From Dimorphilus gyrociliatus (Eukaryota; Annelida; Polychaeta; Dinophilidae), in the NCBI GenBank assembly GCA_904063045.1, contig CAJFCJ010000001.1:999501-1063500 (forward strand): a DNA stretch of 64,000 bases, in the 5' to 3' direction. Position numbers and translations under genes: made by a program. This document shows positions 25,101-37,442 of this stretch, piece after piece. Below the pieces are notes generated by a model. That model was given only the letters and a program-made list of their open reading frames with translations, had not been told where the DNA came from and did no database searches. How positions within the stretch are numbered: position 1 is the stretch's first letter; each line of letters begins with the position of its first letter.

Positions 25101-28100
25101 ATCAGGGATTGAATCGTACATCCCAAATATCCGTATTCGATATAAACATGATGGCTTGGTTCGCTCTGTCATCTGACCTAGCAAAAAACGTTCCTACAGG
25201 ACGAGTGTACCATAATATGCATCTCATTAATGACTATCTCTTAATATTTGGAGGAAATGTTCATTTACATAATTATTTAGAGAAATGCTATTCCTCAGAA
25301 ATGCTAATTTTTGACCTTAAAATAAAAAAATGGCTAGATATTACAAAACTGATGCCAGAAGGACAAAATATCCGTAGCATTCCTCCCAGGCAATTTGCTG
25401 TTAGCGGTATAACTAAAGAGGGAATTCTGTACGTTGCTAATGGCTTTAATGGGATTGCTCTCAGCGATTTTTGGGCCTTTGTTTTACCCCAATCTATTCT
25501 TGGAAATCAAGTTTGTTTATTTTTATTCTTATTTTTTAATTTCCGTCTCCTCTTGAAAGTCAAGTGTCTAGCACTTAGTGCCGACGGCTAGGTGATAGAA
25601 ACTATATTTCTCTCGATACCTGATGATGAAAATATCATTTGATGCAATGGAAGAGAAAATATTATATTTTAATGTTAAATAAATGTCTTTAATCTAAAAC
25701 TTAATGGCCTTGTTTTTAAATCAACAGATTGAAGGATCTCATTGTAGGCAATGGAAAACTACTTCCCAATGCCTCTATGATTCTAGGTGTAGTTGGTGCA
25801 AAACCAACTCTAAGTGCTTCAACTCTTCTACAGTTTCAATTGTTTGTTTAGTTTATTTTCTTATCAAAAACTATCTACATATAATTGGTATTTGTTGAAC
25901 AGAATTGTACAACTCCAGCATTTAATATTTCACCGAGCACTCTTCTTGAGAGTTGCTCTATTTTAACTAACTGCATTTCGTGCTTGGCTCACTCGTCGTT
26001 CCAATGTGTGTGGTGTGAGAAAACTGCCAAATGCATTCCCGATAAACTAGGTATAGCCAAAATAGAATTTTGCGTTTCTTTACCAATTAACACTTATTTC
26101 CGCTTTACAGAATGTCCAAAGGCAGCAATAACCTCTTGGTGGACAAAGGATAAAAAAATAAAGCAAATTGCTAATTGTCTAGTCTCAAAACGATCTGGGG
26201 TAATCTGTTTATCTTCATATACCCCAACGGCAGATAGAGTCTGGCCAGATGAAGTAAGTTGAGGGATCAGAATGAATAAATATTTATAAATAATACTTTT
26301 AATGAATTCTTGCCATTAAAATGTTATAATATACATTTATTATTCAAATATTGCAGGGGTACTATTCTTCCAGTTTAAAAATTTCACACTTGAATTATTC
26401 GGAATTTTGTCGGGGATATATTCATTCCCCTCATCAATTTACCGATGTAGAAGTTTCAAAAAATGCATATGATCATGTCCTACTGCAGATCAGTACAAAT
26501 TCCAGCGAGCAGCATTTGGTAATTATAAATATATTCGAACAAATATTTAATAATATTATTTTACATTTAATATATGCAGAGAAATATTAGTAATGTAAAT
26601 AAAGGAACTACAACGGCCAAGGATGGGTCAGTTATTTTTAAGAGCAAAAATAGATATTATTTTGAGTTAACAGTGGAGCCAAGAAAAAATAATGCAATTA
26701 ATATGGCAATTCTCTGGAATGTTACAGGAGGAATAAAGAGAGTTGTTAGTATTTTATTCGATTAATAAATGTAAAATTCTAATTTATCAATCAACTAATA
26801 GGTGATAAATAATTCATATCTTGAACCCTACGGGAATTCGCTAACCTGTTCAAATGGTATGAACTGTCTGACGTGCTTGTCTAATTCTGAATGTTTATGG
26901 TGCAGTAATTCAAAAAGATGCCTTGATAGAAATTCCGGAAAATGTGAAAATGAATCTACTATTAGCGAGTTGTCTTGGTGTCCTTCTTGTCGAAAGTCGG
27001 TTCAATGTTCTTCCTGCACTCAGGTAAAATTTAAAAAAAACATTTATTGTTTTTTCTTTACTTTAGATTAATTGCAGATTGACCACTGTGTCTGGAATAT
27101 AGCAAAATCAGAATGTTTTACTTATAAGGCTGGAATGGAGGGAGCAAATTGGGTTAGAAATTTTTCGAATTGTGTGGACTGTCATAATAAAACCGACTGT
27201 TCATCATGCATCCTACAAGATTCGTGTGCATGGTGCGAAATAACAGAATCTTGTTTTTTCTTTCCTCTCTACTTATCAAAATATAATCAAGGTGGCTGTG
27301 AATCTTGGCTATCTAAGGAAGAGGAGGGTTTAAAGTGTCAGTCTTGTTCTTCCAAAAAGAAATGTAAATCTTGCCTAAAAGATTTTGGCTGTGGCTGGTG
27401 TTATGACGTTGAAAATCCCTCTATAGGAGTTTGTGCAAAGGGTGACTTTAAACAATCGTCAAAAGCTACTTGTACACAATTTCTTAACTCGACTCATTCA
27501 ACGATCTTTTCACAAACATCTGAATGGGCTTATGATGAATGTCCAGAAATGGATGAGTGTTCCCTATCTCTTCACGATTGCCAGGAAAATGCAACCTGCT
27601 TTAACACATTGGGATCTTATGAATGTAAATGTAATAGAGGATTCATTGGGGATGGTAGAGTCTGTAAGAGAACGTAAGAGGCTTTACTCTTTGATATTTC
27701 ATTTCGTATTTCTCAGTTGTTGTAATTCTTTATATGTAACTATTCAGTAAAAATTTGGAACACTACTCCTGAATAATAATTAACAATTCGAGTATTCTTT
27801 GATTCACCTTTTGTCATCACAGAACGAGATTGTTAAAAAACCATTTGTTAATGGCTATATTGCCCTTAAGCACAAAAGTAACCTATGTTATCTTTAAGAT
27901 AAGACTTTAGACAGTTGCTACTAGAATTTCTTTGCCTAGAATAAATTTTCCAGAGAGATAAATTTTCACAGAGTTGCCTGCTGTTCTCGTACTATTCTGA
28001 AATTCATTTAAACAGTTCATTTTTTTCCAGATGCTATGAGGATTGCAAGCAGGGTTATTGCAGCGGACCTCCAGATTACGAATGCATATGCTCGTTAGGA

Positions 28101-31100
28101 TGGAATGGAACCGATTGCAGCATGGATTGTGGATGTAATAATCACAGCACATGTGTAAATGGCATTGGACAGTGTGATAAATGCTATAATTTGACAGTTG
28201 GCCTGCACTGCGAACATTGTGCGAAAGGAGCATATGGTTCAGCTATTGACCAATCCGGCTGCAAGGAATGCCAATGTAACGGACACGGCTCTATACACAA
28301 AGGATTATGCAATAACAAAAATGGGTCTTGTTTTTGCGGGGATAACACTATGGGCGATCATTGTGAATTTTGCAAATCGGGTTATTATGGTGATCCCAGG
28401 TAAATAATTCGTAATGCAATCTTTAAGTAAATTATTAAGCACTATTTGCTTCAGGAACGGAGAGCAATGCTATATGTCATGCAGTAGAGATACAAAACTT
28501 ATAGAAAGAAAAGGCTATTTTGGTTCTAAAATGGGGCCTGCAGTATCCTTAACATCAAAAACTTGTCAATGGACTATTCCAGCTACAATTAATGAAAAAG
28601 TTTTCTTATCAATCGAGTCTGGTTCAACTGTTAACTGCCAAGAAGAGTTCGTTTTTGTTTACGAGAATACTTCGCCTAATGATGAAAAATTATTATTAAC
28701 CTTTTGTGGCAAAAATCCAGCCAAAATTATCTCAGAAAAGAATGGGATGGTCGTTAAATTCATAACTCGTGAGTATATTATTTTATATACAAATAATAAC
28801 CGTATTTCATAATAAACTGTATATTTAACAGAAAGAGTAGAGTCGTATTTCAATGCTAGCTATGAGATACTTGCCTGTCCTAACAATTGTGGTCAGAATA
28901 GAAATTGTGAAAACAATCAGTGCGTATGTAAAGAAGGTTATTTGGAACCATATTGTGACCAACTCGTTTGCCCTAGTAATTGTAGTTTACATGGTATTTG
29001 TAATAAGGTATATACCTTAACTTGTATTACCAACTTTATCTGCTATTAAAACGAAATTTGTTCTCCAGATATCCAGACTTTGCGATTGTGAGGAGGGTTT
29101 TTATGGCCCCATGTGTGAGAATACTAAACCCAACTCTTTCTCAGATAGAATATTTGTAAAGCTTGTAGATAACAACCTAAATTGGAATAGATATGGGCTT
29201 GCTTCAGGCGTTTGTGACAGTAATGTTACAATTTCATTTGGTGGTTATAATGCTAATGACGGAGCAAAAGACGATCTTACAATTTATTACCCTAAAAACA
29301 ACTCCAAGTTAGAAATTGCGAGAAACGAATCAAAATATTGGCCTGAAGCTAGATATATGCATGCTGCCGATTGTCTTCTTGGAAAATTATACATTTACGG
29401 AGGTTTCAATAGCAAGAAGATAAAAACGTTTGACGATTTTTGGCGATTTAGCTTAGCTACAGGATGGGAAAAGCTAAAATCTCCGCACCTACCTGTTGTA
29501 GGACATACTTTGACAAAAATTAACGATACTCATTTGTTAATACTGGGAGGTTTTACCCTTACTTCTTCGTTTAACGGAGAAGCGTTACTGTACAATGTTC
29601 CAAAAGGAACATGGACAAAAGTACCTGTAACAGGAGTAGAACTACCGGTGTCTATAGGACACTCATCAATTCTTCACAAGAAAACAATTTACACCTTTGG
29701 CGGTCTTCAATTAAATCTGGGAAAGTTTACATCCTCAAATAATCTATACGCTTTAGATACAACCTATTTTCACCGAATTCTGATTCCTTCCAAAAATGGT
29801 CCAGCAGCAACTTTTTTGCATGCATCTATGATTCTAAGAGATTTTATGTTAGTGGGAGGCGGTTATACAAAGGAAGAGAAAGAATATTTGGAGCTATGGG
29901 CTTATCAATTTGATTGTGGTACATGGCTTCAGATAAATAATTTCAATTGGCGTCCATCAAATTTAGTTTCTATGAACTTTATTGAAAAAGGAAGTAATAG
30001 TTTTGTAATACTCGGCGGTTTGAGAAGCTACGGAAAAATAGAAGAAAATACCTATGAAGTTCATATTTCTGACATATGTAATCAACTGAGTGAAAAGGAA
30101 TGTACGAAAACTGACGGTTGTGGTTTTTGTAACGGAACTTGCATGGAATACGATAAATCCGTTGCAATAAGTAACTGTTCAGCAGAATTTATTGGTAATA
30201 AGTGCACGAATAAAATTCCAGATGGTAACTGTGAGCTATTTAAGTCCTGTTTATCCTGTTTATCGTCATCCACCGAGAAATCAAATAATAAAGCTTGTAG
30301 TTGGTGTACAAAATGTCAGAAATGTGTTAAAGACATTTGGAGATGTGATCAGGGTCATGAATGTAATATTCAGGAATCACCTCTCATGCACCCAAATAGC
30401 TGCCCTAAAACATGTTTAGCTTCAGGTTGTAAGACGTGTGGTAACGACTGTGAATATACTAATAGTCGACAGAGAGTGTCAGATACTCAAGTGATCAAAG
30501 TTCGAGACGGGAGAATTCAATGGGACTGTACACCCACTGAACGTCAAAAAACTTCCATAGGATTATCTTGCCCAACTCCTTGTTCCGAGCTTCGAAGCTG
30601 TCAAACTTGTATGAACAGCACGGGTGAACAGCCTGGTGCTACAAAGTGTTTTTGGAGTGCATCAACCAATTCGTGTGTACCAAAATCTGTAATTATGCTA
30701 ACTTGTTCAGCGGGACAATGTTCCCCATTTTTTACTCATTCCGGATTAACTCAAGGGAAAGCTTGCAACACTCCGAAATGTGATAATGAAATCGGTTCCC
30801 TTCAATCTCTGCATTGTCCTGAATCTTGTGCCAATTTTGATAGATGCTCTACCTGTTTAACATCTCCTCTATGCAATTGGTGCAGCGAACAAGGGGGAAA
30901 CGGAAAAGGCTCTTGTATTTCGGGTAAAAGTTGTCTTCATTTAGGCTTTATAAAAACGTATACTTGGAATTATGGTAAATGTCCGGAAGAAAATGAGTGT
31001 ATAAATGGACATCATGATTGCACTGAATACGAAACTTGTAAGGATCTGCCGATAGGTTATAGTTGTGAGTGTTCTGAAGGATATGAAAGAAAGTCTTCAG

Positions 31101-32722
31101 GTGTTTGCGAACCTGTATGTCCTGGTTGTCTCCACGGTAGTTGCACAGCACCTAACAAATGCTCTTGCAATTTTGGTTACGTTGGCACCAATTGTACGAT
31201 TGAGTGTCAATGCAATGGACATAGTGATTGTGAGAGTGCCAAAAATCCTCATATTTGCCTTAAATGCGAGCACGGTACGACAGGTAAAAATTGTGAAAAA
31301 TGTGCTCCTTTACATGTTGGCAACGCGATAAATAAGGGTGAACGTTGTTTGAGCTGCTCAGACTATTGTTTTAAACATACGAACTTTTGTCTTTCGAAAG
31401 AAGACGCTGACACATTCTACAATCAATCAAAATCAACGAAAGTATCTATAGAAGACTGGGTTGCTAACATCACCTCAGGACCAGAGAAAGATGCTGTTTG
31501 TATGTTTTGCGGTGATAATACGAAGGGAATGAGGTGCGAATCATGTCAGTCAAATTTCTTTAGAATTTCTGACTCATTGGAGACTGAGGCTTGTCAACCT
31601 TGTCAGTGCAGAGGCCATGCGAAATACTGTGATCAAAAATCCGGATTACATTGTAATTGCCATAATAAAACTAAATCAGCATGCTCTTCCTCTAATCCGG
31701 AAGAAAAGTGTTGGATGAAACAGTGCTCCGAATGTTTAGAGGATTTTTATGGTGATCCGAGCCTTGAGGGGGCTCAATGTTACCGACATATAAAAACAGA
31801 TCAATCCTACTGTCTGGACCCTACTCTTCCTGTCAACTGTCCTAATCCTCCGGAACCCCTTGCACCATTACAATTTGCTTATTTTGGTGTCACACCTCAA
31901 TATGTCAATGTTGATATAAGAATATTTTTGGATATATATATTGGTAAAGTAAATATGTTTATAGCTCATGATTCCAAAGTATTACTGATCAAATGGGATG
32001 GCTCCTATCATCGGATAATTTTAAATGATGAGTATTTAATGGATGATTCAAGTCAGAATTCAGCGAGGGAAGTTTTGAGTATAAGCAATAGCAAAGGGCG
32101 AAGAAAGCGCAGTTTGGATAATTCAACTAAAATTAAATTTCATAATTATGCCTGCAGAAGTCCCTGGTGCCATGTTGAATTTAAAACGAACACCCTATTA
32201 TTAGTTAGTAATATCAGCCATAAAGCTATCGTTCGTATACCTTTCGAACCCTTTAATCTGAAACATGCGAAATTTTACGTTCTCATTTATGCAACTGCCG
32301 ATTCAGCAAAGGGCGTTCTTGGGCACATCTCATCTCGTCAGGACCATCCACATATTGATTTATTCGTTTTCTTCTCTGTTTTCTTTTCATGCTTCTTTCT
32401 ATTACTTGCTAATTGCATAATTGTTTGGAAAATGAAATCCATATATGTTGCCAGAAGACAACGACAGAGACGTCACATGGAAATGGAACAAATGAGATCT
32501 AGACCATTTGCGCTTATTACTATAGATATTAATGAAAGCGAAGAAACTGATAAAAGATATTTTCTACCAACTCCAATTTCTCTGGAACAAACTGATGACG
32601 GTGTGGCCGATGTAGCCACATTTTTCGTCTTTCTACCAGATAATAGAGTATGTTTAGCTTCAGCTCTAGTACAAAGGCGACATGCTTTCAGGGCAAGGAG
32701 ACCATCAAGCAGTCATGCTTAA
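22118..32722 (+). CDS. MEGF8: MEGF8-like giant single-pass membrane protein (attractin family)
   Basis: MEGF8 is a large type I membrane protein that, in vertebrates, restrains Hedgehog signalling with MOSMO and an E3 ligase. Exon 1 (22118-22289) encodes a signal peptide and the start of a CUB domain. Exon 2 (23230-23396) continues it and exon 3 starts at 24215. The order is: CUB, EGF-like repeats, first Kelch propeller (FIIFGGRS, YIHGGIL, YVVGGL, LVYGGF, LIFGGN), PSI-type cysteine clusters, EGF and laminin-EGF repeats, second CUB, second Kelch propeller (IYGGF, ILGGF, YTFGGL), more PSI and EGF and laminin-EGF repeats. A transmembrane segment follows HIDLFVFFSVFFSCFFLLL, then a short cytoplasmic tail with RRHMEMEQMRSRPFALITI and NRVCLASALVQRRH. 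Introns 1 and 2 are 940 and 818 bases. The last exon runs uninterrupted from about 29069 to the stop. Assignment is to MEGF8 rather than attractin because of the double propeller layout and tail motifs. Confidence 0.95.
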
Positions 32723-33135
32723 TGAAATGGAATACAAGATATATTCTCAAAATCACCATCCAGATAACTATCCCCTTCAAAATGTTTCATATAGGGGCTC
32801 TGATAAAAGAAGCATCGACCCGGATTTTGATATGCACAAAGATGAGCCTACAAACCCAATGATACATCAAACTGATCAAAATATTAAGCCTATGATCGAG
32901 GACAATTTTTTGTTTTTTTTAGTTTTATTTCATAAGAACTTTTACGGATACCACACTTTAAATCAATTAATCAAAAAGCTGGGTCGACATTCCTGTCTCC
33001 TAAGAACATATCGCCTATTTGACTATGTTTAGACAATACTTTCTGTACAGTCTAGTCAGAAACGCAGTTTTTCATGCAGTGTTTGTTGCTTATCTTTCTA
33101 CACATTGTATAATAAATAAACGGAATTTTAAGAGA
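32723..33135 (+). terminator. MEGF8 3' UTR with tandem poly(A) signals
   Basis: About 390 bases after the stop, the tandem hexamer AATAAATAAA lies at 33111-33120. A reading frame crossing this region at 32682-33032 is in another frame and shows no MEGF8-like sequence; it is taken as non-coding. Confidence 0.55.
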
Positions 33136-34421
33136 TCTTTGTAAATAACTATTTTAAACATTATTTTATTATGGAAACGTTATCGTTCCCGCCAGAATAT
33201 ACAATTTGTGTTAAGTCAGCGGAAAATAAATTGTTTTTTAGCTAAAGAATAATTGATAATGTTACAGATAATTATATCATATATTGCAAAAATATAAATA
33301 GTCGCAGTTTTATCTATAATTGTCTTAGCTCTGTGGATGGGTTGACTAAGTCATGCTAAGTTTAAAAATAGACAATGGGAATATCTCATGACGTCACTAA
33401 AATGGCGGAGATTTGGTAATTTGTCTGTATCGAAATTGAAGTATGCGGTCGATCTGAATAAATCGGATAATCGAATGTTATAAATTAACAAACAAAAGCA
33501 AATTCTACAAATCGTTCATAATTTAACAAGATTTAGTGAAATTTGGTCATTGGTAAGTTAGGTTATCAGTTAATAATCGCCTCTAAATACATAAGAACAA
33601 AAGAATAAGTCGTAATTCTTATTCTGGCAATACGATTTGCAATAAGGATGATTGATATTTATTATTAAGTTATATATGCTAAAAAAAGCTGATACTACTT
33701 AAAAATCTCTTAATACCTAAAAAACAAGAGAAAGACAAGGTTATTCAGTAACATTTCTCAAGATTGATTTTAAAGCAATTATCACAAAAGGTGTGTTTTT
33801 TTCAATGTATCTTCTATACCTGCGTTATTTTTAATACATTCTAAGTGACATTACAGAAGAAGCATTCGCAAATATGCTATAGTTGGTTTGTTGTTAAATT
33901 AAAATTGGATATAGTTTTGTTCAAGGATTACTACAGCTTTTTTTATGACAGACCAATCTGAATGATTTAAACACAGATCAAACTTTTGTGGCGTGCGGAC
34001 TTTAATTTTAGACTTTAGCTTTAGACATAATTTAATATCTAAGCAGTACTTGCTCAATTTTTTCTTTCTAAATATAGAATATAATATATTTGGCATTGTA
34101 AACATTTTCGTTTAAGATACATTGAATAATATCGATTAAGCATTTAATATCGTTACCTTTTCGATATCGATAAATAGACACATTGTATAGCGTTGTTCGA
34201 TACGATTTAATCAGTAGTATAGAAAATCAGTCATCGGTGAGTTATATACGTATATTACCAGTCTATTCTATTTTTTTTGCGGAAGTAGCAATCGAATGGA
34301 GAGAGCGGACAAAATATAAAATGATATGTTTTCTCTCCTATAATTAACGATTGGGATTGGTTATTAATTTTAGGCCAATAATTGGTTTTTCAACATTAGT
34401 TTACTACCAATCTGACAGAAA
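33136..34421 (+). promoter_or_regulatory. WIPF upstream region with two candidate non-coding first exons
   Basis: This region holds a palindromic AP-1/MAF-like TGACTAAGTCA (33343-33353), a perfect CRE TGACGTCA (33389-33396) and, 3 bases later, AAAATGGCGG (33399-33408), the core of YY1-type elements. Two strong donors follow: ...GTCATTG|GTAAGTTA (exon end 33552) and ...GTCATCG|GTGAGTTA (exon end 34236). A good acceptor TTTTAG lies at 34373, 48 bases before the WIPF start codon. This fits alternative 5' UTR exons feeding one coding exon. All of it is read from motifs, not transcripts. Confidence 0.45.
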
Positions 34422-36141
34422 ATGGCAGCCCCTCCACCACCTCCTCCTCCTGGACCTCCACCAACATTTTCACAAGCAAATACACAACCGCCAAGAATGA
34501 ATAGAGGTGAACAGGATCAACGGGGTGCTTTGATGAGCTCTATTAATAACTTTAGAGGAGGACTCAAGAAAACTAAGACAAATGATCGTAGTGCACCTCT
34601 GGTTGACAGCAATAAAGGTAATTTTTTTTAAAATACATGTGCTTGATTATTGACGATCATAGATATTTCAGAAAATAATATAAGGAAAAGTGCGAGCACT
34701 GGAAACATACGCGGTACTTAAATGTTGTTAGCAAAAAAAAACACACTCGCTATCTTTTAACACTCGCCTGATCTCTTATCACTGTCTCGTATTTTTTTTT
34801 AGCGCGAAAACCACCGGCGGAACCTCCGCCGGAACCTCCTCGTTCACCCTCAGTCCGGAAACCGAGGGCTCCACCGCCACCGGTGCCTTTTGACAGTTGC
34901 GGTAAAGGCATGAATCGTCGTGCTAAATGTTATTTTTTTCATAGAAGAGTTAGAAAGATAAGATAAAAAGTTTGCGATAAAAATTAGTAATGAATTTCGT
35001 TTTATCTTTTACTTAATAATGAAGGTTGACCTGTTTGCTGAAAAATGTTTGTATAGTCTAGATATTGCTAATGTCAAATAAGAACGCATGCGTTTTATCT
35101 AATTTTCCTTCGAGTCTAAATAATTATTTGTCACTAATTTTCATTTTCTACTATTAATCTCTTTTTTTTTACAGGAGGAGCTGGTCCAGCTCCGATGAGG
35201 ACTGGAGGACCTCCCTTTGGTGGAGGAGGTCCTATGAATCCAATGAGTGAACTGCAATCGAGAGTAAAGCAGCGACAACTTCGTTCGACAGGAAGCAGTG
35301 AGTAAACAAGACAATAATGTTTTCAAAATTTAGACTTTATTCCTCTTTTACAGATGCATCATTGACTTCAGCTTCAAGACCAATAGTTCCTCCAGCAGAG
35401 AGACCAAAATTTGCTCAACAACCACAGCAGCCGAGATTTGACATGCCATCTCGCAGTCGAGCACCACCGGCTCCAAATCCAATCAATAGGACAGCATCTA
35501 GTGGATTTACAAATGGTTTTGCGAAACAAGCTCCCGCTCCAATCCCTGTTTCAGTTCCGACTCCCCCCTCTGTTCAGGCTCCAACACCTCCCTCTGTTCA
35601 GGCTCCTCCCCCTCCCCCTCCATCTTCAAGCCATATGAGAGTTTCTCAGTCAGGCTCTCACGCTCCAGTTGGAGGATCTCGGTACAACCGTGCTTCAAAT
35701 TCAGCTCCGCCACCTCCTCCGCCTCCTCCCTCAAAATCAAGGAATGCTTTTCCTCAGAGACCTGGGCCACCTCCTCCACCTCCACCCAGTAGGTCGGCAC
35801 TTTCAAGATCGAACACAAATCCTCCAAGGGGTCCTCCTCCACCACCACCTCCTCTACCACATAGAGAAACAGCACCCCCTCCTCCTTCAACAGAGCCTCC
35901 ACCTCCTCCCCCTCCTTCGAATCGCCCAATGCCATCTAGTGTACCACCGCCTCCGCCTCCGCGTCAAGACACCAGAGTTATGTATGATACGTCTTTCGAG
36001 CGAAATTATAATTTCCCTGCTCCGAACACTTTCTGTGATCCACCACCGTTTAAGAGAGAAACTCGTCATTATCCGAGTAAATATAAACAAAACCCAGCTG
36101 CAAGGGTTAACCATCCTCCTCCACCAGTCAACTATCGGTGA
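34422..36141 (+). CDS. WIPF1: WASP-interacting protein / verprolin family (WIPF)
   Basis: WIP proteins bind actin through a WH2 motif and hold WASP/N-WASP through a C-terminal segment. Exon 1 begins MAAPPPPPPPGPPPTFSQAN, then a WH2-like block RGALMSSINNFRGGLKKT and the verprolin signature KTNDRSAP. Following exons (about 34803-34904, 35176-35300 and from 35354) add proline-rich sequence with repeated PPPPPP-S/R tracts that fit profilin and SH3 binding. A glycine-rich stretch GGPPFGGGGPM lies between. The C-terminus has YDTSFERNYNFPAP, DPPPFKRETRHYPSK, matching the WASP-binding region where SF, PPPEP and YPSK are conserved. The stop is 36139-36141. AATAAA occurs 7 bases later (36148-36153), with a second at 36311-36316. 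Which vertebrate paralogue (WIPF1, 2 or 3) it equals cannot be decided. Confidence 0.88.
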
Positions 36142-36372
36142 AGATTTAATAAAGTTTTAAATGAAGTTACATTCCTATGCAAAACTATGATTCGCTTACG
36201 CTCAGTGTATAGACGAAATTTAAAAAAAATTGTATATTTAAAATATATTTTATTGCACGAAAGCTTTTTCGCCATTTTATTTGGCCAGTTCAATCTTTTT
36301 TATCATATTAAATAAACTTTTCTGTTTCGTCAATAAGTTTGTTGTCATGGTAGCAATTAGACGCCACTCGAT

Positions 36373-37326
36373 ATGAGTATAACAATAATAGCGACAGTTT
36401 TTAGCGCTTTAATTAGCTCAATTGTAGGCTTAAACCTTATTCCTCTTCATTCATCAGATGCCTATGATATTTTACGGGAAAAGACAATGGAGTTTGGGAT
36501 ACCGAGACCTAACATGACTGTAGAATGTGATAAATATGCCATCGGTGAAGAGATTTCAGACTTAGCAGTCAGCAAGTCACACAGTGTCTACGTTTTGAGC
36601 AATTCGAGAAATCAATCAGTATTATTTGGACAAGGAAGCTATGGAACGGTTATGGTTCTCGCTATTTGGAAGAAGACTAAGCTCCAATTTCAAGCATTTA
36701 AATATTTAAACCTGCCTATTCCCCATTTGCTAATTCGAGAAATCGATAATAATGTCTTTTTACAACGTTCTAAATATGTACCGAAATTTTTGGGTCTCTT
36801 AAGTATAGAGGATTTTCTAGTACCCGGATTTAGCCAAGAATTAGCTGCTTTTTATTCTAATTCTATTCGTGTCGTAACTTTGGATGACTTTGTGAGTTCA
36901 GAGATCGATTTTAACTGGATAGACCTCTGTCTTAGCCTCTCTTTAGCTCTATCAGATTTACACAGAGTACGACGTTATTTTCATGGGGATTTAAAACCGA
37001 ATAACGTTCTAGTGAGATTGGATGAATCTAAAAATATATCAATTGTATTGATTGATTTTGGTCAAGCAGGCCCAGTTGGAGAGATGAGTTACCTCCTTTT
37101 CAGTGGATCTTTTGAAGCAGGATGGTATGCTGCACCTGAATTAGCAAAAGGCTATTCGCTATCTGAGAAAACAGATATATTTTCACTGGGTTTTGTGTTT
37201 AGAGAAATAGCATCTTTAAAATCTGTCAAGTTTTTAGATCTTTTGGGTAGAGATTGTATGAATGATGATCCTGAGTTACGTCCAACACTAAATCAGATTA
37301 TTGATAAACTTACAAGCAATAAATGA
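36373..37326 (+). CDS. Intronless protein kinase-like protein with N-terminal hydrophobic signal
   Basis: This single open reading frame of 317 codons carries a protein kinase fold. Residues 1-20 form a hydrophobic signal peptide or anchor (MSITIIATVFSALISSIVG). The glycine loop is FGQGSYGTV (about residues 85-93). The beta-3 lysine lies in FQAFKYL and a candidate alpha-C glutamate in LIREIDNN. The catalytic loop is HGDLKPNNVLV: Asp, Lys and Asn are kept, while the usual Arg of HRD is Gly. The magnesium loop is IDFGQAG and the APE-equivalent is AAPEL. The key catalytic residues are thus present, so activity is plausible. Loss of the HRD Arg suggests no activation-loop phosphorylation is needed. 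No exact family was recognised. It lies 231 bases after WIPF on the same strand. AATAAA (37318-37323) is formed by the last two sense codons. Confidence 0.8.
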   Translation: MSITIIATVFSALISSIVGLNLIPLHSSDAYDILREKTMEFGIPRPNMTVECDKYAIGEEISDLAVSKSHSVYVLSNSRNQSVLFGQGSYGTVMVLAIWKKTKLQFQAFKYLNLPIPHLLIREIDNNVFLQRSKYVPKFLGLLSIEDFLVPGFSQELAAFYSNSIRVVTLDDFVSSEIDFNWIDLCLSLSLALSDLHRVRRYFHGDLKPNNVLVRLDESKNISIVLIDFGQAGPVGEMSYLLFSGSFEAGWYAAPELAKGYSLSEKTDIFSLGFVFREIASLKSVKFLDLLGRDCMNDDPELRPTLNQIIDKLTSNK

Positions 37327-37442
37327 ATTGTTTATTTCGACCAACTCTTGATAATATTGGTGAATCAGTCGTTTATTATTAAAAGCTCGTCGGCATCTCA
37401 TATAAAGAAAAAGTTATAGACTTGCGTGGCACTAGATCGTCC
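37327..37442. other. Convergent 3' gap, kinase-like gene and UBE2V
   Basis: This 116-base gap carries TTTATT at 37331-37336 and 37372-37377, which are AATAAA on the minus strand and suit UBE2V. The kinase-like gene's own hexamer overlaps its final codons, so the two transcripts may overlap slightly. Confidence 0.45.

Noticed and set aside
32682-33032. Frame overlapping and following the MEGF8 stop, as a possible extra C-terminal exon
   Set aside because: The MEGF8 frame reaches its own stop at 32722 after the conserved tail motif. No clear donor/acceptor pair connects to this frame, and a poly(A) signal follows.
35507-35935. Minus-strand Glu/Val-rich frame of 142 codons, and a Leu/His-rich plus-strand frame at 35669-36160
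   Set aside because: Both are shadows of the proline-rich WIPF coding exon; repeated CCT/CCA codons give Glu- and Leu-rich translations in other frames.
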